Assembly: GCA_031553395.1 (NCBI GenBank)
Contig: JAVBLR010000011.1
Coordinates: 192,506 to 256,505 of the forward strand
Direction: 5' to 3'
DNA from: WRGA01 sp031553395
Lineage (GTDB): Bacteria > Bacteroidota > Bacteroidia > Bacteroidales > WRGA01
DNA length: 64,000 bases
Shown: piece after piece, positions 43,734-52,136 of the stretch
Numbering within the stretch: position 1 is the stretch's first letter
Layout of the letters: every line of letters begins with the position of its first letter
Translations under genes and position numbers: made by a program
The notes under the pieces: generated by a model
Databases searched by the model: none
What the model saw: the letters and a program-made list of their open reading frames with translations, nothing else
Told to the model about the DNA's origin: nothing

Positions 43734-44414
43734 ATGGGTAAATTATATGTAATTCCCACGCCTGTAGGAAATCTGGAAGATATGACTTTTCGTGCAATTC
43801 GCATTTTGAAAGAAGTAAATGCTATTCTTGCCGAAGATACCCGCACTACCGGAATTTTATTGAAGCATTTTGAAATTACAAACAAAATGTATTCTCATCA
43901 TAAATTCAATGAGCATAAAACAACCGAACAAGTTGTACAACGCATATTGGCTGGAGAAGATATCGCGTTAGTTTCGGATGCCGGTACTCCTGGAATTTCC
44001 GATCCCGGATTTTTAATTGTACGCGAATGTGTGCGGGCAGGTATTAGTGTTGAATGTTTGCCCGGAGCTACAGCATTTGTTCCGGCATTAGTAGCTTCCG
44101 GACTACCCAATGACCGCTTTTGTTTCGAAGGATTTTTACCTCAAAAAAAAGGGCGCATGACACGCCTCAAAGAATTATCTTCAGAAAATCGCACAATGAT
44201 TTTTTACGAATCTCCTTACCGTTTGGTAAAAACATTAAATCAGTTTATCGAATTTTTTGGAGAAAATAGAGAGGCAAGCATTTCAAGAGAAATATCCAAA
44301 CTATATGAAGAAACTGCCAGAGGAACACTACAAGAACTCCTTAAATACTTCACAGAGAAAACACCTAAGGGTGAGTTTGTTATTATCGTATCCGGCAAGA
44401 CGGAAGAAAAGTAA
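43734..44414 (+). CDS. rsmI: 16S rRNA 2'-O-methyltransferase RsmI (C1402)
   Basis: 226 residues of the SAM-dependent tetrapyrrole-methylase fold. LYVIPTPVGNLEDMTFRAIR, ILAEDTRTTGILLKHF, LVSDAGTPGISDPGFLIV and YESPYRLVKTL are diagnostic. It methylates the ribose of C1402 in 16S rRNA. The stop codon lies inside the left arm of the following terminator. It ends about 50 bp before ftsK, which is convergent. Confidence 0.96.
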   Translation: MGKLYVIPTPVGNLEDMTFRAIRILKEVNAILAEDTRTTGILLKHFEITNKMYSHHKFNEHKTTEQVVQRILAGEDIALVSDAGTPGISDPGFLIVRECVRAGISVECLPGATAFVPALVASGLPNDRFCFEGFLPQKKGRMTRLKELSSENRTMIFYESPYRLVKTLNQFIEFFGENREASISREISKLYEETARGTLQELLKYFTEKTPKGEFVIIVSGKTEEK

Positions 44415-44459
44415 CAGGTAAAAGGTTTTCCCGTTTTACTTTTACCTGTTACTTTTTAC
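44410..44459. terminator. Terminator between rsmI and ftsK, made of repeat words
   Basis: AGTAACAGGTAAAAG (44410-44424) and CTTTTACCTGTTACT (44439-44453) are perfect 15-bp arms followed by T-runs. The rsmI stop TAA (44412-44414) is within the left arm. Confidence 0.75.
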
Positions 44460-44464
44460 TTTTC

Positions 44465-46918
44465 TTACATTCTTCCCAACACCTGTTCCAAATGATATTC
44501 GTCCATGACTAAGACCTGACGGGCTTTACTACCTTCAAATGGACCGATTATTCCTGCAGCTTCCAATTGATCAACAATGCGTCCTGCTCGGTTGTATCCA
44601 ATAGAGAATTTCCGTTGAATCATAGATGTAGAACCTTGCTGGCTAGCTACAATTAAACGTGCAGCTTCTTCAAACAATGGGTCTAATTTCGACATATCCA
44701 CATCCAATGCGCCATCTTCTCCGCTTTCACCAATATATTCAGGCAAATAATAAGCTGTAGGATATGCCTGCTGATTTCCAATAGAATCAGCAATACCTTC
44801 AGCTTCTGGTGTATCAACAAAAGCACATTGAACACGAACCAAATCACCACCCTGCGAAAACAACATATCTCCACGTCCAATTAATTGGTTCGCCCCCGGA
44901 CAATCCAAAATAGTACGGGAGTCGATCATAGCCGATACCCTGAATGCCACACGAGCAGGGAAGTTTGCTTTAATTGTACCTGTAATAATATTCGTAGTAG
45001 GACGTTGTGTCGCAATAATCATGTGGATACCAATAGCACGAGCTAATTGTGCAATACGGGCAATCGGAAGTTCTACTTCCTTTCCGGCAGTCATAATCAA
45101 ATCCCCAAACTCATCAATAATTACCACAATATAAGGTAAAAAGCGATGTCCTTTTTCAGGATTCAACCGACGGTTAATAAATTTGGAGTTATATTCTTTT
45201 ACATTTCGCACATGTGCTTTTTTCAATAAGTCGTAACGGTCATCCATTTCTTTTGTTAAAGAATTTAACGTTTGAACAACTTTTGTGACATCTGTTATAA
45301 TTGCTTCTTCTCCATCCGGCAATTTTGCCAAGAAATGTTTTTCAATACTTGCATAAATATTAAACTCAACTTTCTTAGGGTCAACAAGCACAAATTTCAA
45401 TTGCGAAGGATGCTTTTTATACAATAAAGATGTGATAATCGCGTTCAGCCCAACAGACTTCCCTTGCCCTGTAGCACCGGCTACCAAGACGTGTGGCATT
45501 TTACAAAGATCAACCATAAAGATTTCATTGGTAATTGTCTTTCCCAATGCAATTGGCAAGTCATAATTTGATTCCTGAAACCTTTTGGAAGCAATAATAC
45601 TTTGCATCGAAACAATTTGCGGCTCTTTATTCGGCACTTCAATACCAATTGTTCCCTTACCCGGAATAGGTGCAATAATACGAATTCCCAATGCTGAAAG
45701 GCTCAACGCAATATCATCTTCCAAATTTCGGATTTTGGAAATACGCACACCCGGCTCAGGAATAATTTCATACAACGTAATTGTAGGTCCAACTGTTGCT
45801 TTAATCGAAGTAATTCCAATACCGTAATGGCCTAATGTTTCAATAATGCGTTTTTTATTTGCATTCTGTTCTTCGATAATTTCTTCCGGAGAAATAGTTC
45901 CGGAATCGTATCGTTTCAACAAAGATATTGCTGGAGTTTGATAATGAGACAAATCTAATGTAGGATCATATTCTCCTAATTCCGAGGCATCATAATTCTC
46001 CTCTTCATCATCATTCTTTTTGACATTGGTACGCAAAGCCATTGATTCTTGCACTGATGGAATATATTCTTCATCTTTAGGTACATTGATTTCGATTTGA
46101 ATATCATCAAGGGCATTACTTTGTGCAATAATTTCGTCGACAGTTCTTGAAGAAGAAGTTTTAGGTTGAGGATTTTCTATAAAATTATCTGTCGCATAAG
46201 CCATTTGAGGAATAAAACCGTCATCATTCGCATTAATATTAATATCATCATTATCAATATCTTCAACACTTTTTCTTTGAAGAAATTTAAATTTTGTAGA
46301 AAATACCTTCCGTAAATAATGAATTGTATTTTTCTTTGCAAATACTAAGAAAATAAGTAATATTCCCAGAATAAGAAGAAAAGTACCCGGAACGCCAATA
46401 TTTGCCTTTAGCCAAAGGCTTAAATAATATCCATGCGCTCCTCCTAAATATAGAAAAGAATCATTATACCCTTTTATAAAGAAAAAACCAAAAAATAGCG
46501 AACCCCAGATTAAAATGATAATTGAATAAAAGAAAGAACGAAATAATGAAAAGCGTTTTACTTTCATCAAATATAATCCCACAGCTACAAGAAAAATGAA
46601 AATGGCGAAGGACGAAACGCCAAACCACTGATTAATAAATAAATCAGCGATATATGCACCTTGTACACCTGTCCAATTTTGAATATCATTCTTTACTGTC
46701 GAAAGTTGAGACATGGAAATATTTTCCAATTTGCTTTGATCGGCAGCACCCGTAAAAAAGAAAGAAGTAAATGCCAAAAACAAATATACGCTAAACATCA
46801 AGATAAGTAACCCTATTACAAAATGCGTACGTTCGTCTTTCAGAAAAGAGATTATTTTTGAAAAAAAAGAAATTTCTTCAGTGGTTTTTTTATTATTATT
46901 TTTCTTCTTCTTAGCCAT
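44465..46918 (-). CDS. ftsK: DNA translocase FtsK
   Basis: Couples septation with chromosome segregation. Four to five membrane helices lie in the first ~190 residues, followed by an acidic linker. The RecA-like motor has Walker A VAGATGQGKSVGLNAI and Walker B YIVVIIDEFGDLIM, and GATGQGKS is typical. A C-terminal gamma winged helix (TSMIQRKFSIGYNRAGRIVD) would read KOPS-like sequences. The frame opens at 46954, but MAKKKKNNNKKTTEE at 46918 is the normal start (817 residues). Confidence 0.96.
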   Translation of the reverse strand: MAKKKKNNNKKTTEEISFFSKIISFLKDERTHFVIGLLILMFSVYLFLAFTSFFFTGAADQSKLENISMSQLSTVKNDIQNWTGVQGAYIADLFINQWFGVSSFAIFIFLVAVGLYLMKVKRFSLFRSFFYSIIILIWGSLFFGFFFIKGYNDSFLYLGGAHGYYLSLWLKANIGVPGTFLLILGILLIFLVFAKKNTIHYLRKVFSTKFKFLQRKSVEDIDNDDININANDDGFIPQMAYATDNFIENPQPKTSSSRTVDEIIAQSNALDDIQIEINVPKDEEYIPSVQESMALRTNVKKNDDEEENYDASELGEYDPTLDLSHYQTPAISLLKRYDSGTISPEEIIEEQNANKKRIIETLGHYGIGITSIKATVGPTITLYEIIPEPGVRISKIRNLEDDIALSLSALGIRIIAPIPGKGTIGIEVPNKEPQIVSMQSIIASKRFQESNYDLPIALGKTITNEIFMVDLCKMPHVLVAGATGQGKSVGLNAIITSLLYKKHPSQLKFVLVDPKKVEFNIYASIEKHFLAKLPDGEEAIITDVTKVVQTLNSLTKEMDDRYDLLKKAHVRNVKEYNSKFINRRLNPEKGHRFLPYIVVIIDEFGDLIMTAGKEVELPIARIAQLARAIGIHMIIATQRPTTNIITGTIKANFPARVAFRVSAMIDSRTILDCPGANQLIGRGDMLFSQGGDLVRVQCAFVDTPEAEGIADSIGNQQAYPTAYYLPEYIGESGEDGALDVDMSKLDPLFEEAARLIVASQQGSTSMIQRKFSIGYNRAGRIVDQLEAAGIIGPFEGSKARQVLVMDEYHLEQVLGRM

Positions 46919-47014
46919 CTTAAATAAGAGTTGACACGTAAAATAAATAAACAAGTAGACAAGAGCTGATTAACAAAAAAGAGCATATAACTTGTTTACT
47001 CACTTATATCATAT

Positions 47015-47665
47015 TCATTTATTTTGTTTTCCTTTTTCAGTTATCATATTATCAAGAACTTGTTGCAGCATTTTAATCTCGTTTCGTTGAGAATCCAATT
47101 CAATATGGTTGCCTTCTCCCACAATCTGCAAGTCTTCCCTTTTCTTTACAATATCTATCGAGTCTGTCAATAATGAATTTAATCTTTTATTCGCTTTATC
47201 CAATGCTTTTTGCTGTTCCGCTATTTGGACTTCAAAAGTCACGTTCTTAGCAGATACATGAAAGTTATCCAAATAAGATTTAATATTATCGACCATCTGA
47301 TAATCATCTCCGGGACTAACAAAACTTCCGGTTGCATTTTTCATTACCATCATATAAACAATACAACGTTCCGGAGTTTTTTCATCATCATCCTTCACCA
47401 CTGTATAAATGTCTATATTATCTTTCCCAAACTTTGGAAATACAACATTCTTGTATAATTTAAATCCATTCGAAATCTTACCATTTAAGCCGCTCCTTTT
47501 AAGGTCTTCATCCAAAGCTACTTTTACTATATCTTTCGGAGCATCTATCACTGATGCTACAGCCGGAGATTTTCCTTTTTTGTAATCAATATATGTATTA
47601 TATGCCTGAGCAAATAACTTATTGGAAAAACAAATAATAAGTAAAACGAAAAAAAGTTTTTTCAT
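47015..47665 (-). CDS. Secreted protein of unknown function
   Basis: 216 residues, signal peptide MKKLFFVLLIICFSNKLFAQ. The mature part has a mixed alpha/beta region followed by a coiled-coil-like C-terminus (QIAEQQKALDKANKRLNSLL and QRNEIKMLQQVLDNMI). No domain is recognised. It sits between ftsY and ftsK on the same strand, so a role in the envelope at division is possible but is only a neighbourhood guess. Confidence 0.65.
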   Translation of the reverse strand: MKKLFFVLLIICFSNKLFAQAYNTYIDYKKGKSPAVASVIDAPKDIVKVALDEDLKRSGLNGKISNGFKLYKNVVFPKFGKDNIDIYTVVKDDDEKTPERCIVYMMVMKNATGSFVSPGDDYQMVDNIKSYLDNFHVSAKNVTFEVQIAEQQKALDKANKRLNSLLTDSIDIVKKREDLQIVGEGNHIELDSQRNEIKMLQQVLDNMITEKGKQNK

Positions 47666-47699
47666 ATTATCCGATTTTTAGGATAATTCAACAATTCAA

Positions 47700-47785
47700 T
47701 GACTTAAAACGACCCTGTTGGTTATTCGCTATTTGTTGTTAGTTGTAATTATCCTAATAACGAATAAATAACAATAAATAACAAA
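47700..47785. repeat. Inverted repeat of TATTTGTTGTTAG words
   Basis: GGTTATTCGCTATTTGTTG and TTAGTT face AATAACGAATAAATAACAAT and AAATAACA across ~15 bp, ending near the ftsY stop. Confidence 0.7.
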
Positions 47786-47787
47786 AT

Positions 47788-48741
47788 TCATTTTCCAAAC
47801 AAAGAATCTACAAATTCTTTCCTACGGAATACCTGCAAATCATCAATTCCTTCACCCAATCCAATATATTTTACAGGAGTTTTAAATTGATCTGAAATTC
47901 CAATGACAACACCCCCCTTGGCTGTTCCGTCCAGTTTAGTTATCGCCAAGGCGTTCACTTCTGTTGCTGCCGTAAATTGCTTTGCCTGTTCAAATGCATT
48001 TTGTCCGGTAGAACCATCCAATACCAACAAAATTTCATGAGGTGCATTCGGAACTACTTTTTGCATCACATTTTTTATTTTGGTAAGCTCGTTCATTAAC
48101 CCTACTTTATTATGTAAACGTCCGGCTGTATCAATAATTACCACATCAGCATTATTTGTTTTAGCAGAACTCAATGTGTCAAAAGCCACTGAAGCCGGGT
48201 CTGAACCCATCTTTTGTTTAACAACAGGCACTCCTACCCTTTCGCCCCAAATAACCAACTGTTCCACCGCTGCAGCGCGAAACGTATCAGCAGCACCTAA
48301 ATAAACCGATCTCCCTGCCTTTTTGAATTGATGAGCTAACTTTCCGATTGTAGTTGTTTTTCCAACTCCATTAACACCCACAACCATAATTACATAAGGC
48401 TTAGTATCATCAGGCAAAGAAAAATCCTCAGCATCGACCGAATTATTTTCAGTAAGTAGTTCGGCTATTTCTTCCCGCAATACATTATGTAATTCATCTG
48501 TACTGACATATTTATCCTTTGCTACCCGTTTTTCGATACGTTCTATTATTTTCAACGTAGTTTCAACTCCTACATCAGAAGTTATCAGCACTTCTTCCAA
48601 GTCATCCAACACATCATCATCGACCTTCGATTTTCCAACAATAGCACGTGAAAGCTTAGAAAAAACGCCTGTTTTGGTTTTTTCGAGTCCCTTATCTAAG
48701 GTTTCTTTTTTTTCCTTCGAGAAAAAATTAAAAATACCCAT
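47788..48741 (-). CDS. ftsY: Signal recognition particle receptor FtsY
   Basis: SRP-receptor GTPase for co-translational membrane insertion. VNGVGKTTTIGKLAHQFK is the G1 P-loop, DTFRAAAVEQLVIWGERVG is the SRP-GTPase insert, DTAGRLHNKVGLMNEL is G3 and ITKLDGTAKGGVVIGI is G4. 317 residues; there is no long acidic A-domain, as in many Bacteroidota. It sits downstream of the L28-L33-DUF4295 operon and has its own -7 box. Confidence 0.97.
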   Translation of the reverse strand: MGIFNFFSKEKKETLDKGLEKTKTGVFSKLSRAIVGKSKVDDDVLDDLEEVLITSDVGVETTLKIIERIEKRVAKDKYVSTDELHNVLREEIAELLTENNSVDAEDFSLPDDTKPYVIMVVGVNGVGKTTTIGKLAHQFKKAGRSVYLGAADTFRAAAVEQLVIWGERVGVPVVKQKMGSDPASVAFDTLSSAKTNNADVVIIDTAGRLHNKVGLMNELTKIKNVMQKVVPNAPHEILLVLDGSTGQNAFEQAKQFTAATEVNALAITKLDGTAKGGVVIGISDQFKTPVKYIGLGEGIDDLQVFRRKEFVDSLFGK

Positions 48742-48744
48742 GTT

Positions 48745-48852
48745 TTAAAGTTATGAGTTATGAGTTATGAGTTTTGAGTTATGAGTTACAGAGAAAGATA
48801 TCAGCAAAGAAAAAACTACTTTATAACTTATTACTTAAAACTTATAACTAAA
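48745..48852. repeat. Inverted repeat of AGTTATGAGTT words
   Basis: GTTATGA occurs four times with one TTTTGAG variant (about 48749-48785). The set faces CTTTATAACTTATTACTTAA and AACTTATAACTAA (about 48820-48850). Confidence 0.75.
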
Positions 48853-48870
48853 TTAGTATTACAAGCCTCA

Positions 48871-48878
48871 CAAAGGTA
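48871..48878 (-). promoter_or_regulatory. -7 element of ftsY
   Basis: Minus strand TACCTTTG, perfect TAnnTTTG, in a position between the ribosomal terminator and ftsY. Confidence 0.55.
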
Positions 48879-48896
48879 AGGAATATTTAAAAAATA

Positions 48897-48938
48897 AAAA
48901 CCTCCTTTTGAAACAAAAAGTTCAAAAGGAAGTTTTTA
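48897..48938 (-). terminator. Terminator of the rpmB-rpmG-DUF4295 operon
   Basis: CCTTTTGAA and TTCAAAAGG form a perfect stem, extended by AAAC/GTTT with one bulge, and flanked by T-runs on both strands. Confidence 0.85.
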
Positions 48939-48960
48939 TAATGTATTTCAACTATTTTAT

Positions 48961-49113
48961 TTACGATTTAAAAAAATCGTTAGCATTATCTTTTACAACA
49001 ATTTCTTCTTGAAATGTGTAAGCTCCTGTTTTAGGAGATTTTACCATTTTAATAACTTTCGAGAAATTACGGCCATCACCTGTTCTCAAAGTTGCAACTG
49101 CCTTCTTTGCCAT
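48961..49113 (-). CDS. DUF4295 small basic protein
   Basis: 50 residues: starts MAKKAVATLRTGDGRNFSKV, then KMVKSPKTGAYTF and ends NANDFFKS. It lies 9 bp after rpmG, as DUF4295 does throughout Bacteroidota, and is probably a ribosome-associated protein. It was missed by length-limited ORF calling but is co-linear with the operon and ends before its terminator. Confidence 0.9.
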   Translation of the reverse strand: MAKKAVATLRTGDGRNFSKVIKMVKSPKTGAYTFQEEIVVKDNANDFFKS

Positions 49114-49122
49114 AGCTTATTC

Positions 49123-49311
49123 TTATTTAATTTCTTTATGAACGGTTACTTTCTTCAAGATAGGATTGTATTTTTTCAATTCCAATCTTTCAGTCGTATT
49201 CTTTCTGTTTTTGGTAGTAATATACCTTGAAGTTCCGGGCATTCCACTATCTTTATGCTCGGTACACTCCATAATCACCTGAATTCTGTTTCCTTTTGCT
49301 TTTTTTGCCAT
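49123..49311 (-). CDS. rpmG: 50S ribosomal protein L33
   Basis: 62 residues: NRIQVIMECTEHKDSG then RYITTKNRKNTTERLELKKY and NPILKKVTVHKEIK. Only one Cys remains (in MECTEH), so it is the zinc-free form. 19 bp after rpmB. Confidence 0.96.
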   Translation of the reverse strand: MAKKAKGNRIQVIMECTEHKDSGMPGTSRYITTKNRKNTTERLELKKYNPILKKVTVHKEIK

Positions 49312-49330
49312 TATTGTGATCTCCCATCAT

Positions 49331-49570
49331 TTATGCGCCAAGATAGCCTTTTTCGGCAGCATCTTTAATGGCGGCATTTAAACCATTTTTATTAATAGTA
49401 CGTAAGCCTGCAGCAGAAATAGTGAGGCTAACCCAGCAATCTTCTTCCACCCAATAAAATTTTTTGGTGAATAAGTTGACATTGAATTTCCTTTTTGTTC
49501 TCCTTTTAGAGTGGGAAACGTTGTTGCCAACCATTGCTTTCTTTCCGGTAATTTGACAAACCTTAGACAT
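49331..49570 (-). CDS. rpmB: 50S ribosomal protein L28
   Basis: 79 residues: MSKVCQITGKKAMVGNNVSH, SKRRTKRKFNVNL and the TIS-like LTISAAGLRTINKNGLNAAI. First gene of rpmB-rpmG-DUF4295. Confidence 0.96.
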   Translation of the reverse strand: MSKVCQITGKKAMVGNNVSHSKRRTKRKFNVNLFTKKFYWVEEDCWVSLTISAAGLRTINKNGLNAAIKDAAEKGYLGA

Positions 49571-49619
49571 TTTATCAGTAAGTTTTTATGTTATTTTTCT
49601 ATCTTCTAAATTCGGTGTG

Positions 49620-49627
49620 CAAAGATA
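49620..49627 (-). promoter_or_regulatory. -7 element of the rpmB operon
   Basis: Minus strand TATCTTTG, perfect TAnnTTTG, 49 bp upstream of rpmB, within GTGTGCAAAGATATG. Confidence 0.65.
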
Positions 49628-49794
49628 TGCAATTTTATTTTTTATTGCAAAAAAACAAGCAAAGAATTATAGAAAAAGTAGATTAAAATAATTTTAGAGG
49701 TTACAAATTACGCGCTACTGGTTACTGGGTGAGACTTTTAAACAATATGTAAGGTAATTAGAAAACATAATTTTAAGCACTAAAGTCAGGGAAA

Positions 49795-49850
49795 TTGAAA
49801 GTTGAAAGAATGATATTCTGATTCAATTTCAATTTTCAACTTACAAAAAA
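49795..49850. repeat. Inverted repeat AAATTGAAAGTTGAAAG / CAATTTTCAACTT
   Basis: GAAATTGAAAGTTGAAAG faces CAATTTCAATTTTCAACTT with a ~12-bp centre. It is the main structure in the 313-bp divergent spacer 49571-49883; the rest of that spacer holds only the two promoters. Confidence 0.65.
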
Positions 49851-49855
49851 AATCA

Positions 49856-49863
49856 TATTTTTG
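49856..49863 (+). promoter_or_regulatory. -7 element of the acetyltransferase gene
   Basis: TATTTTTG, matching TAnnTTTG, 20 bp before the start codon. Confidence 0.55.
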
Positions 49864-49883
49864 CATCAAATAAAACAAAAAGA

Positions 49884-50441
49884 ATGACTGAAAAAGAAAA
49901 AATGTTATCAGGAAATTTGTATGATGCTCTCAATCCTATATTAATTCTAGAAAGAGATGCGGCCAAATGCAAAACCTTTGATTACAACAATACTCATCCA
50001 TCAGAAAAAGAAAAACGCCGGCAAATAATCAACGAATTATTCGGTAAAACAGGAGAAAATTTTGTAATAGAACCTTCGTTTCAATGTGATTATGGTTATA
50101 ATATTCATATAGGAGAAAATTTTTATGCTAATGTTGGATGTGTAATATTAGATGGCGCATTGGTTACTTTTGGTGATAATGTATTGTTAGGTCCGAATGT
50201 CAATATTTATACAGCCGGGCACCCATTGGATATACAACAACGCATTACTGGGATTGAATACGCCTACCCCGTAACTATTGGAAATAACGTATGGATTGGA
50301 GGAAACACAACCATTCTTCCCGGTGTAACTATCGGAAACAATACAGTTATTGGAGCTGGAAGTGTTGTCAACAAAAATATTCCTGCAAATACAGTGGCAG
50401 TAGGCGTTCCTTGCAAAGTTATTCGTTCTATCAATTCTTAA
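49884..50441 (+). CDS. Maltose/galactoside O-acetyltransferase-like hexapeptide enzyme
   Basis: 185 residues. MTEKEKMLSGNLYDALNPIL is the Mac domain, then left-handed beta-helix hexapeptide repeats. Catalytic-site IYTAGHPLD and NVWIGGNTTILPGVTIGNNT are typical of maa/nodL/lacA. It acetylates a sugar hydroxyl with acetyl-CoA; the true substrate cannot be read. It precedes the dipeptidase gene by 11 bp, so the two are one transcript. Confidence 0.93.
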   Translation: MTEKEKMLSGNLYDALNPILILERDAAKCKTFDYNNTHPSEKEKRRQIINELFGKTGENFVIEPSFQCDYGYNIHIGENFYANVGCVILDGALVTFGDNVLLGPNVNIYTAGHPLDIQQRITGIEYAYPVTIGNNVWIGGNTTILPGVTIGNNTVIGAGSVVNKNIPANTVAVGVPCKVIRSINS

Positions 50442-50452
50442 TATTATCATTT

Positions 50453-51211
50453 ATGCGATCATATTACATCCTATTATTATTTTCTGTTACTTGTATTCTT
50501 CAGGCTTGTGCACAATCAGCACCTCAACATCAAGAGACAAAAGGTCCAACTACTACAATAGACTCAATATCCTCTAGCCCAATAACGGAAGAAATAACGA
50601 TTCAAAAATCGTCCGAAGCAATAAAATTAGAAAAATTGGGATTGGTAAACATTCAAGAACTTGATTCTTCCATTAAGGTTAAATTGATTTACGCCACACC
50701 AAATAATTTTACAAAGAAGGTATTGTATGATAGCCTTCAGCAAGCTTATCTTCAACCGGATGTTGCTCAAATGGTAATAAAAGCGCAACAATATATAAAA
50801 CAACAACATCCCGAATTAGGCATAATTATATACGATGCAGCCCGCCCTGTAAGTATACAACGAAAAATGTGGAATATTGTAAAAGGAACACCACAAAATA
50901 TTTATGTCTCCAATCCTACTAAAACCGGATTGCATAATTATGGCGCTGCAGTAGATTTATCGCTGATTGATAGCACAGGCGTTGCGTTGGATATGGGAAC
51001 TCCATTTGATTTTTTCGGTCCGGAAGCCCATATAGATAAAGAAGATATATTGATAAAAGAAAAGAAGCTGACTTCACAACAAGTAAAAAATCGTAAAATA
51101 CTTCGTAGTGCAATGGTATCTGCAGGATTTAAAGCACTTCGCACAGAATGGTGGCATTTTAATGCCTGCAATCGGGAAGAGGCAAAAATACGATATAAAG
51201 TGATTGATTAA
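50453..51211 (+). CDS. D-alanyl-D-alanine dipeptidase lipoprotein (VanX family, M15)
   Basis: 252 residues. The frame opens at 50291 inside the acetyltransferase, but MRSYYILLLFSVTCILQAC at 50453 is a lipoprotein signal (Cys lipidated), so that start was chosen. YDAARP holds the VanX-type Arg; the zinc site is TGLHNYGAAVDLSLID (His and Asp) plus EWWHF (Glu and His). It would hydrolyse D-Ala-D-Ala outside the cytoplasm, in the envelope, rather than confer vancomycin resistance. A peptidoglycan-recycling role is inferred. Confidence 0.9.
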   Translation: MRSYYILLLFSVTCILQACAQSAPQHQETKGPTTTIDSISSSPITEEITIQKSSEAIKLEKLGLVNIQELDSSIKVKLIYATPNNFTKKVLYDSLQQAYLQPDVAQMVIKAQQYIKQQHPELGIIIYDAARPVSIQRKMWNIVKGTPQNIYVSNPTKTGLHNYGAAVDLSLIDSTGVALDMGTPFDFFGPEAHIDKEDILIKEKKLTSQQVKNRKILRSAMVSAGFKALRTEWWHFNACNREEAKIRYKVID

Positions 51212-51250
51212 TTTTTCTCATTTTGGCAAAAGAAAAAAGGCAAAAGGTTA

Positions 51251-51297
51251 AAAAAGAGAAGAGCAACTGAAAATATTCAATTGCTCTTCTCTTTTTA
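51251..51297. terminator. Bidirectional terminator between dipeptidase and rpmA
   Basis: AAAAAGAGAAGAGCAA and TTGCTCTTCTCTTTTT are perfect arms, with a T-run on each strand. Confidence 0.9.
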
Positions 51298-51339
51298 TCA
51301 TACTGGTTTACTTATTCAAATTATCCGGTTTATTTATTA

Positions 51340-51603
51340 TTATGCTTCTGCAATAGGTTCGATTGATACGTATGATTTGTTATCCCTTTTCTTGCGAAAA
51401 ACAACTGTACCTTCAATCAAAGCAAATAATGTATGATCTTTTCCAATACCTACATTTTCACCAGGATTGTGAACTGTTCCTCTTTGACGAACCAAAATAT
51501 TACCTGCTTTGGCAAATTGTCCACCAAATATCTTTACTCCCAATCGCTTACTATGCGACTCGCGACCGTTTTTCGAACTTCCGACGCCTTTCTTATGTGC
51601 CAT
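51340..51603 (-). CDS. rpmA: 50S ribosomal protein L27
   Basis: 87 residues: MAHKKGVGSSKNGRESHSKR, LGVKIFGGQFAKAGNILVRQ and PGENVGIGKDHTLFAL. Second gene after rplU, 19 bp apart. Confidence 0.98.
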   Translation of the reverse strand: MAHKKGVGSSKNGRESHSKRLGVKIFGGQFAKAGNILVRQRGTVHNPGENVGIGKDHTLFALIEGTVVFRKKRDNKSYVSIEPIAEA

Positions 51604-51622
51604 TTTCTATCTTTTTTAAACG

Positions 51623-51934
51623 TTACGCTACAATTTCATTAATTTTCACTTGGGTAAAACACTGACGGTGTCCGTTGCGTTTTCTGTAACCTTTTCTTCT
51701 TTTCTTTTTGAAGATAATTACTTTTTCCCCTTTCAAATGAGAAAGTACTTCGCAAACTACTTTTGCGCCTTCTACAAGAGGAGAACCAACTTTTACCGCT
51801 CCATCATTGTCTACCAACAATACTTTATCAAACTCCACCACAGAACCTTGTTCTGCATCCAAACGATGAACATACAATTTACGGCCTGCTTCGGCTTTAA
51901 ATTGTTGTCCTTGAATCTCTACAATTACGTACAT
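51623..51934 (-). CDS. rplU: 50S ribosomal protein L21
   Basis: 103 residues: MYVIVEIQGQQFKAEAGRKL then VVEFDKVLLVDNDG, and ends with the RKGYRKRNGHRQCFTQVKI motif. Heads the rplU-rpmA operon. Confidence 0.98.
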   Translation of the reverse strand: MYVIVEIQGQQFKAEAGRKLYVHRLDAEQGSVVEFDKVLLVDNDGAVKVGSPLVEGAKVVCEVLSHLKGEKVIIFKKKRRKGYRKRNGHRQCFTQVKINEIVA

Positions 51935-52017
51935 CTGTTATTCAATTTATACAGTTTACCTCCAACAAGGCGGAATAACACTTTATTCTCTTTTTTAGCC
52001 TTTACGGAAACGAGGTG

Positions 52018-52025
52018 CAAAAGTA
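52018..52025 (-). promoter_or_regulatory. -7 element of rplU
   Basis: Minus strand TACTTTTG, perfect TAnnTTTG, 84 bp before rplU. Confidence 0.6.
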
Positions 52026-52063
52026 AACAAAATATCTTTACCTGCAAATACATTATGTTTTTT

Positions 52064-52130
52064 TTGGCAAAAGGCTAAGGGCAAAAGGCAAAGGAGGCGT
52101 GTATATGCTTCTCATTAACCTCTCGCCAAA
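52064..52130. repeat. Repeat spacer of GGCAAAAGGC words
   Basis: GGCAAAAGGCTAAGGGCAAA, AGGCAAAGG then AACCTCTCGCC; same family as 38225-38335, but with a degraded right arm. Confidence 0.55.
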
Positions 52131-52136
52131 GATATT

